Assembly (NCBI GenBank): GCA_937907215.1
Contig: CALESG010000084.1
Span: 1 to 31,364 of the forward strand
Reading direction: 5' to 3'
Source of the DNA: an uncultured Ruminococcus sp.
Lineage (GTDB): Bacteria; Bacillota; Clostridia; Oscillospirales; Ruminococcaceae
Length of the DNA stretch: 31,364 bases
Part shown: positions 26,119-31,364 of the stretch, one piece after another
Layout of the letters: every line of letters starts with the position of its first letter
Position numbering within the stretch: position 1 is the stretch's first letter
The notes under the pieces: model-generated
Seen by the model: only the letters and a program-made list of their open reading frames with translations
Database searches by the model: none
Told to the model about the DNA's origin: nothing
Translations under genes and position numbers: made by a program

Positions 26119-27149
26119 CAGAGTGTACCTCCTTTTTTTCGAACAAGTAAGTACACAACAATCGGTGCACCGATTATGGAAGTCACTGCATTTAATGGAA
26201 GTTCAGTTGGAGCTATGATAAGTCTGGCAATCAAATCGCAGAATCCTGTCATGACAGCACCGTATATACATACCGCAGGGATCATAATACGGTTGTTGTT
26301 TGTTTTAAAAGTCATTCTTACGATATGTGGAACAGCAAGTCCGATGAAAGATATAGGTCCTGCAAAAGCTGTAATAACAGCAGTTAGAATACTGGATACA
26401 ATTACGATCAGGAAACGAAACAGTTTGATAGAAACTCCCATAGATCGGGCATATTTTTCGCCTAGAAGCATAGCGTTGAGCGGTTTGCTCATTAGAAAAG
26501 CAATTATCAGAAATGGAATAGTTATAATATACGCATAACGTACATCAGACCACTTGAATCCGGAAAAACTGCCCATTGTCCAAAGTGTGAAACTTGCAAT
26601 TTTTTCACGATCTGCAAGAGCAGTTAAAACACTCGTTGCAGCACTGCATACATATCCGAGCATGAGACCAATTATCAGAAGAGTTGTAATACTCTTTACT
26701 TTTTGAGATGCAAAAATCACCATTATCATTATAAACATTGCACCCAGAAAAGAACCGATCAGCATACCGGTTTTCGACATTGAAGTCATACCAAATGTAA
26801 AACCTCCAAGTATTACAAGACCTACAAACAGATTTGCTCCTGAAGAAATTCCAAGAATGTATGGTTCAACAATAGGATTCTGAAAAAATATCTGCATCAT
26901 CAGTCCTGATACGGCAATACTTGCACCGCCGATTAATGCAGCAAGAACTCTCGGAAGGCGAATGGTTGTTATTATGATGTAATGTGAATGTGCGATTTTA
27001 TCATTTTCAGTAAAGGCGTTTTTCATATCTTCCAAAGAAATTGGTATCGAACCAAGACATATACTCAAAGTAAAAATAATCAACAGCAAAAAAATACCCA
27101 AAATGAATAGTATGCAAGGTCGTTTTTTTGAGTATGCATTGCAGTTCAT
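26118..27149 (-). CDS. Corrinoid ABC transporter permease (BtuC/FecCD family)
   Basis: 343 residues with about ten membrane helices. FecCD landmarks include RLPRVLAALIGGASIAVSG near the N-terminus, NPIVEPYILGISSGA, and GPISFIGLAVPHIVR near the C-terminus, which contacts the ATPase. I choose ATG 27149, with GGAG 10 bp upstream; a TTG at 27158 would leave no spacing. It is the first gene after a cobalamin riboswitch and terminator, so it should be expressed when corrinoids are scarce. Confidence 0.9.
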   Translation of the reverse strand: MNCNAYSKKRPCILFILGIFLLLIIFTLSICLGSIPISLEDMKNAFTENDKIAHSHYIIITTIRLPRVLAALIGGASIAVSGLMMQIFFQNPIVEPYILGISSGANLFVGLVILGGFTFGMTSMSKTGMLIGSFLGAMFIMIMVIFASQKVKSITTLLIIGLMLGYVCSAATSVLTALADREKIASFTLWTMGSFSGFKWSDVRYAYIITIPFLIIAFLMSKPLNAMLLGEKYARSMGVSIKLFRFLIVIVSSILTAVITAFAGPISFIGLAVPHIVRMTFKTNNNRIMIPAVCIYGAVMTGFCDLIARLIIAPTELPLNAVTSIIGAPIVVYLLVRKKGGTL

Positions 27150-27176
27150 AAAAATCAACTCCTTTTATTTTGCAAG

Positions 27177-27208
27177 AAAAAACCGTTTCAGCTCATAGCT
27201 AAAACGGT
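27177..27208 (-). terminator. Riboswitch-controlled intrinsic terminator
   Basis: On the minus strand ACCGTTTTAGCT and AGCTGAAACGGT pair around a 3-nt loop, with one G-U wobble, followed by six T. It lies just before the permease ribosome-binding site and downstream of the riboswitch, the position of a transcription attenuator. Confidence 0.85.
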
Positions 27209-27329
27209 AAATGGTTATGTTGCAGTACAATATTAGCATATATAAATACATGCTAATATCGAAAACATACATATACATTATAAACTAAATTCCGGATTTC
27301 CGCAGAATTTTAGTCAACACCCATTTTAC

Positions 27330-27485
27330 TATGAGAGCGTTTATAAGTATTCCGACTGATAGCTTGCTGATAACAGCGTACAAAGTACCTTCCCAGTTTC
27401 CCAGTGGCTGAATATGTTTCATCCTTTGTATTACAGCTAAACACGGCAACGGCCTTGTGCAGGATTCTCACCTGTTTCCATATAA
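27330..27485 (-). ncRNA. Cobalamin riboswitch
   Basis: The minus-strand RNA carries the conserved order of a cobalamin aptamer. GGAAACAGGTGAGAATCC-TGCAC (about 27479-27456) is followed by a GCC-type segment (27455-27441), then AGCCACTGGGAAACTGGGAAGG (about 27409-27389) and the 3' box AGTCGGAATACTTA (about 27357-27344). Adenosyl- or other cobalamin binding should favour the downstream terminator. A further perfect 10-bp stem (27230-27239 with 27250-27259) sits between aptamer and terminator. Confidence 0.88.
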
Positions 27486-27518
27486 ACTATATTTATTGAT
27501 TTGTTTACAATATTTTTT

Positions 27519-27547
27519 ATCATATCATAAATATTTACAAAAGTCAA
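27519..27547 (-). promoter_or_regulatory. Promoter of the corrinoid importer operon
   Basis: On the minus strand TTGACT (27547-27542) and TATGAT (27524-27519) are 17 bp apart. The start near 27511 lies about 25 nt before the riboswitch. Confidence 0.8.
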
Positions 27548-27745
27548 GCTGAATAAACAATTTTCTATATGATATAATAAAGCTAGCACAACGGATCTGA
27601 ACGTCATCAAATCTGACTACACATCTGACACACAGTCTTTGTGCGGTGTCACCTTCAAAAATATAATTATTTTTTTATCAATACTTTGAATTAACAAAAG
27701 ATGTAAATTTAAAAAATAGTATAACTTTCATCAATTGAATCATTA
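27548..27745. other. Gap between divergent promoters
   Basis: No gene is seen. Three ATCTGA copies occur at 27595, 27611 and 27623, and a TATAAT at 27573-27578 lacks a good -35. Confidence 0.5.
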
Positions 27746-27774
27746 TTGACTTTTAAATTTGAAAATGCTACAAT
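27746..27774 (+). promoter_or_regulatory. Promoter of the GH31 gene
   Basis: TTGACT (27746-27751) and TACAAT (27769-27774) are separated by 17 bp; the start near 27781 is about 55 nt before the ATG. Confidence 0.78.
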
Positions 27775-27835
27775 TACTTAAAATAGCTTAAGATTTATTA
27801 TTGTCATAGATTTATATGAATAGGAGAAATTTATT

Positions 27836-29821
27836 ATGATTACTAAATATACTTTTGGTAAGCCTATTGAAACTAACGCTGTAATTCTTAATATTACTAA
27901 TACAGATAATACAGAAAAGGATCTTCCATACTTTGAGTTTAATAAATGCAGCGGATTTTACTATAAGATGGGCGAGAAGGATATTGTATATGGTCTTGGA
28001 CAACAGTCACGTGGAATAAACAAGCGTGGCTGGAAATATGTCAGCAACAATTTGGATAATCCTCATCATCAAGAAGATACTACTTCGCTTTATGGTGCTC
28101 ATAATTTCATTATCGTTTCAGGTGAAGAGCTTTTTGGCGTTTTCTTTGACTATGCAGGAAAAATTGAATTTGATATTGGCTTTAAAAAACGTTCGGAACT
28201 CACAATAACAGCCGATGACTATAATATGATTGTTTATGTGATAGATGGAGAAAGTGAGATTGATATTGTAAGACAGTTCCGCAAACTTATAGGAAGAAGT
28301 TATGCTGCTCCAAAGTGGGCTTTTGGTTATGGTCAAAGCAGATGGGGTTATAAAACTGCTGATGATATACGTTGTGTGGCAAAAAATTATAGAAATAATA
28401 ACATTCCAATCGATATGATTTATCTTGATATAGATTATATGGAACGCTACAAAGACTTTACTATAGATAAAGAAGCTTTTCCTGATTTTAGTGAATTTGT
28501 ATGTGAGATGAAGGATTTGGGAATTAGGCTTATTCCTATAATTGATGCAGGTGTAAAAATTGAAAATGGCTATGATGTTTATGAAGAAGGTGTGCAGAAA
28601 GGATATTTCTGTAAAGATGAAGACGGAAAAGATTTTGTAGCTGCTGTTTGGCCTGGACGTGTACATTTTCCAGATGTGCTTAATAGTAATGCACGTAAGT
28701 GGTTCGGCAGCAAGTATGAATATTTGATAAATATGGGAATAGAAGGTTTTTGGAATGACATGAATGAGCCTGCAATTTTCTATACTGAAAAACGTCTTGA
28801 ATCTGCTGTTGAAAAAGTGATAGAGCTTTCAAAGACCAACATGGGCATCAATGAATACTTTGAGCTGAAAGATGCTGTTGATAGTCTTGCAAATCATCCT
28901 GAGGATTATAAACTTTTTTATCATGATATGGATGGCAAGAAAATACGTCATGACAAAGTTCATAATCTTTTTGGATATAATATGACAAAAGCTGCTGCTG
29001 ATGCATTTGATGAAATTTGTCCGGATAAGCGTATTCTTATGTTTTCACGTTCATCAAGCATAGGAATGCATCGTTATAGTGGTATGTGGCAAGGTGATAA
29101 TCGCTCATGGTGGTCACATTTGCTTATGAATATACAAATGACCTGCAATCTTAATATGACAGGATTTTTATATACAGGAGCTGATCTTGGAGGATTTGGC
29201 TCTGATGTTACTGAGGATCTGCTTCTTCGTTGGCTTCAGTTTGCGATTTTTACTCCGTTAATGAGAAATCACTCCGCATTTGGCACACGTGATCAGGAAG
29301 TTTATCTATTTGATAATATAGAAAGCTGTAAAAATATGATTCAAATAAGATATAGTCTTATTCCGTATCTTTACAGTGAGTATATGAAAGCCATTATTAG
29401 TGATGATATGATGTTCAAACCCATCGCTTTTGAATTTAATGATTATATTTCCAAAACAGTTGACGACCAGCTTCTTCTTGGCAACGAGGTTATGATTGCT
29501 CCGGTGTACAAACAAAATGCAAATGGCAGATATGTATGGCTTCCTGAGGAAATGATGCTTGTTAGGATGAGAACATTTGAAGATATTGAAACAGAGATAC
29601 TTTCCGCCGGTCATCATTATATTTCTGTTGAGCTTAATGAACTTGTATTCTTTATTCGCAAAGGTAAGGCTATGCCATTTGCAAATAGTGCATTTTCTGT
29701 CGATGACATTGATATGAATTCACTTAGACTTTTGGGTTATAAAAATGCTGTGTATGATTTATATGACGATGACGGAATTTCAAAGGATTTATCAGATAAA
29801 CATATTCGCACAATGAATTGA
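27836..29821 (+). CDS. GH31 alpha-glucosidase, cytoplasmic
   Basis: 661 residues. Very similar, as I recall it, to the structurally studied Ruminococcus/Blautia obeum GH31 alpha-glucosidase (663 residues) over its full length. The catalytic nucleophile is D308 in WNDMNEP and the acid/base is D421 in WQGDN. W170 (in QSRWGY) corresponds to the Trp whose exchange alters substrate choice in the B. obeum enzyme. It should release glucose from the non-reducing end of isomalto- or malto-oligosaccharides; preference for alpha-1,6 is an inference from the homologue. There is no signal peptide, so it acts on imported sugars. AGGAG (27822-27826) precedes the ATG. It is monocistronic: no partner gene follows within 400 bp. 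Confidence 0.92.
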   Translation: MITKYTFGKPIETNAVILNITNTDNTEKDLPYFEFNKCSGFYYKMGEKDIVYGLGQQSRGINKRGWKYVSNNLDNPHHQEDTTSLYGAHNFIIVSGEELFGVFFDYAGKIEFDIGFKKRSELTITADDYNMIVYVIDGESEIDIVRQFRKLIGRSYAAPKWAFGYGQSRWGYKTADDIRCVAKNYRNNNIPIDMIYLDIDYMERYKDFTIDKEAFPDFSEFVCEMKDLGIRLIPIIDAGVKIENGYDVYEEGVQKGYFCKDEDGKDFVAAVWPGRVHFPDVLNSNARKWFGSKYEYLINMGIEGFWNDMNEPAIFYTEKRLESAVEKVIELSKTNMGINEYFELKDAVDSLANHPEDYKLFYHDMDGKKIRHDKVHNLFGYNMTKAAADAFDEICPDKRILMFSRSSSIGMHRYSGMWQGDNRSWWSHLLMNIQMTCNLNMTGFLYTGADLGGFGSDVTEDLLLRWLQFAIFTPLMRNHSAFGTRDQEVYLFDNIESCKNMIQIRYSLIPYLYSEYMKAIISDDMMFKPIAFEFNDYISKTVDDQLLLGNEVMIAPVYKQNANGRYVWLPEEMMLVRMRTFEDIETEILSAGHHYISVELNELVFFIRKGKAMPFANSAFSVDDIDMNSLRLLGYKNAVYDLYDDDGISKDLSDKHIRTMN

Positions 29822-30225
29822 TATTATTTTGGCTGTTTGATCTGGATTAAATTTGCTGTCATGTACTTTAAAAAAGCAGTTGAATTTTATAGTAAGTGTG
29901 GAATTATTGTAGATATGACTGATTTTGTCAAATGATAAAGAAGTATCACAACTTCTTCACACCTATAGTATATAAAATAGTAGATAAAAATATAGTCATG
30001 AGTAAGAATTATATTTTTAATAATATTAAGATTTCATAGTACCATTTGTTTATTTTCAACATCTCCACAATGCTCTTTTTTGTTAATACTGTTTTTTTGT
30101 TTAAATAGATGAATTGTAATTATTTTCTTATTAAATAATTGACTTTTCTCTTCTTTCTGATATAATTTTATTATCTTGAAATATTGTTTTTGCGAAAAGT
30201 TCATGAAAGGAAGGTCGGTAGATTC
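29822..30225. other. AT-rich intergenic region
   Basis: About 400 bp with no gene. It holds a 7-bp hairpin (AAGAAGT at 29938-29944 with 29951-29957) without a T run, a weak candidate for the end of the GH31 transcript, and the promoter at 30139-30166. Confidence 0.55.
30139..30166 (+). promoter_or_regulatory. Promoter of the BY-kinase gene
   Basis: TTGACT (30139-30144) and TATAAT (30161-30166) are separated by 16 bp, about 55 nt before the next start codon. Confidence 0.78.
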
Positions 30226-31364
30226 ATGGATAACACTTATAACATAAAAAAATTGATAGAATTGTTTCTAAGCAAAATCTGGATAATTATCGCTGTAACT
30301 CTATGCGGAGGTATTTTAGCATTTTTATTTTCAAAATTTGTAATGCCATTGGAATATTCTTCGCACATTTCTATGTATGTACAAAGTTACACAGAAATTA
30401 AAGGTGACAACGATCAAAATTACAACGACATAAGCAAATCGAAACAGCTTATCAATACATACATAGAGGTTCTGAAAGACGATGCTGTAATGGAATCAGT
30501 TGGCAATGCTCTCACTGAAAAATTTGACGAGAGCATGATTTCCGAAAGCTTTGCTTTGTATAACGGTAAAATCAGTCCTGCATCCTTACGTTCATCTTTA
30601 TCTATTACTACTGTTACAGATACGAGTGCATTGAATATTGTTTCTACAACTAAAAATGCTGAGCTTTCTGCTGCTATTTGTAATGAGATCGCAAAGCAGG
30701 CAGATAAGTATATAACCCAAGCAATTGGAGTTGGTTCAATTTCTACGATCGATACTGCAAAGGTTTATAATACACCTGTAGCTCCTAATATCGCAAAAAA
30801 TACAATGATGGGAACTGCCGCAGGACTTATATTGATTTTGCTCATAATTCTACTAATAGACTTTTTTGACAACACTATTAAAGATACTGATCTTTTAGCT
30901 CAAACTTACGGCAAGGCTATTATTGGAGAAATCCAGCAAATTGGTACAACAGATAAAAACAAATCAGGAAATGAAAAGCACATAAAGCTGACAGATGAAA
31001 ATGTTCCCTTTCACATTGTTGAGAGCTATAAATCTATGCGTACAAATATTGCATTTGCACTTTCAACATTTGATAAGAAAATTATTGCTATCTCTTCTGC
31101 AAATCCCAATGAGGGAAAATCCACCACTGCTGCGAATATTGCAATTGCGGCTGCACAAGGTGGTAATCAAGTACTTCTGGTAGATGCTGATATGAGAAAA
31201 TCTGTTCAGCATAAGATTTTTGGTTTAAAAAACAAAAACGGACTTTCATCCGCAATCAGTAAAATGAGTGAAGCTGATGATTGCATTCAGAAAAATGTAA
31301 TGGATAATCTTGATGTTATGACAGCCGGAGCAATTCCGCCAAATCCATCGGAGTTACTTTCATC
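30226..31364 (+). CDS. Polysaccharide chain-length regulator fused to BY-type tyrosine kinase (partial)
   Basis: 379 codons are visible; the gene continues past the window edge. Residues 1-215 are a Wzz/CpsC-like domain between two membrane helices (about 17-36 and 195-213), with the proline-containing segment NTPVAPN (182-188) before the second helix. Residues 260-379 begin a CpsD/Wze-type BY-kinase: Walker A ANPNEGKST (292-300) and Walker A' VLLVDADMR (316-324). The two functions, usually separate in Firmicutes, are joined here as in proteobacterial Wzc. It should control capsule polymerisation and export by cycling tyrosine autophosphorylation; the C-terminal Tyr cluster lies outside the window. 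GAAAGGAAGG lies 11 bp before ATG 30226. Confidence 0.88.
   Translation, partial: MDNTYNIKKLIELFLSKIWIIIAVTLCGGILAFLFSKFVMPLEYSSHISMYVQSYTEIKGDNDQNYNDISKSKQLINTYIEVLKDDAVMESVGNALTEKFDESMISESFALYNGKISPASLRSSLSITTVTDTSALNIVSTTKNAELSAAICNEIAKQADKYITQAIGVGSISTIDTAKVYNTPVAPNIAKNTMMGTAAGLILILLIILLIDFFDNTIKDTDLLAQTYGKAIIGEIQQIGTTDKNKSGNEKHIKLTDENVPFHIVESYKSMRTNIAFALSTFDKKIIAISSANPNEGKSTTAANIAIAAAQGGNQVLLVDADMRKSVQHKIFGLKNKNGLSSAISKMSEADDCIQKNVMDNLDVMTAGAIPPNPSELLS

Overview
The window looks like a low-GC Firmicute of the Clostridia, most likely a Ruminococcus-type gut or rumen member of the Oscillospiraceae. The grounds are type I dockerin repeats on a very large secreted protein, a GH31 alpha-glucosidase that, from memory, resembles the Ruminococcus/Blautia obeum enzyme along its whole length, Gram-positive style capsule genes, and promoters close to TTGACT-17-TATAAT. 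I cannot name the species.

Bases 1-12923 are an exopolysaccharide/capsule locus built from two convergent operons. A promoter at 21-49 drives a rightward operon (108-9224): an Alg14-like/Alg13-like split glycosyltransferase, polysaccharide pyruvyl transferase (PPT) 1, an FrhB-like iron-sulfur flavoprotein, a GT4 and a GT2 glycosyltransferase, PPT 2, a Wzx flippase and a second FrhB-like protein. The leftward operon (12812-9432, promoter 12895-12923) encodes PPT 3, another GT4 and a Wzy-like polymerase. The operons meet at two hairpin terminators (9232-9408). Together they supply sugar addition, predicted pyruvylation, an unexplained redox activity, export and polymerisation. No priming transferase is in the window. 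A Wzz plus BY-kinase gene starts at 30226 and runs off the right edge, so chain-length control or a second locus lies there.

Bases 13098-20363 are a surface-protein module on the minus strand. A LytTR response regulator and an AgrC-like histidine kinase (overlapping by 4 bp) are followed by a 1690-residue secreted protein with a dockerin at each end, SLH-like wall-anchoring repeats, four ~200-residue solenoid units, a Thr-rich linker and a Big2-like domain. The promoter of this protein lies beside a 21-bp-spaced direct repeat, the geometry expected for LytTR regulators, and within a 12-bp inverted repeat. I consider this regulator/target pair the most interesting part of the window.

Bases 20364-22827 hold a YczE-type membrane protein, a YunG-like protein, a doubtful small ORF, a possible gene remnant and a long AT-rich gap.

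Bases 22828-27550 concern corrinoid uptake and activation: a small unknown protein and a CobO-type adenosyltransferase on plus, converging with a BtuC-BtuD-BtuF type ABC importer on minus. The importer operon has its own promoter, a cobalamin riboswitch and an intrinsic terminator just before the first gene. Its ATPase carries an extra ~150-residue Rossmann-like domain. Bases 27836-29821 encode the GH31 alpha-glucosidase.
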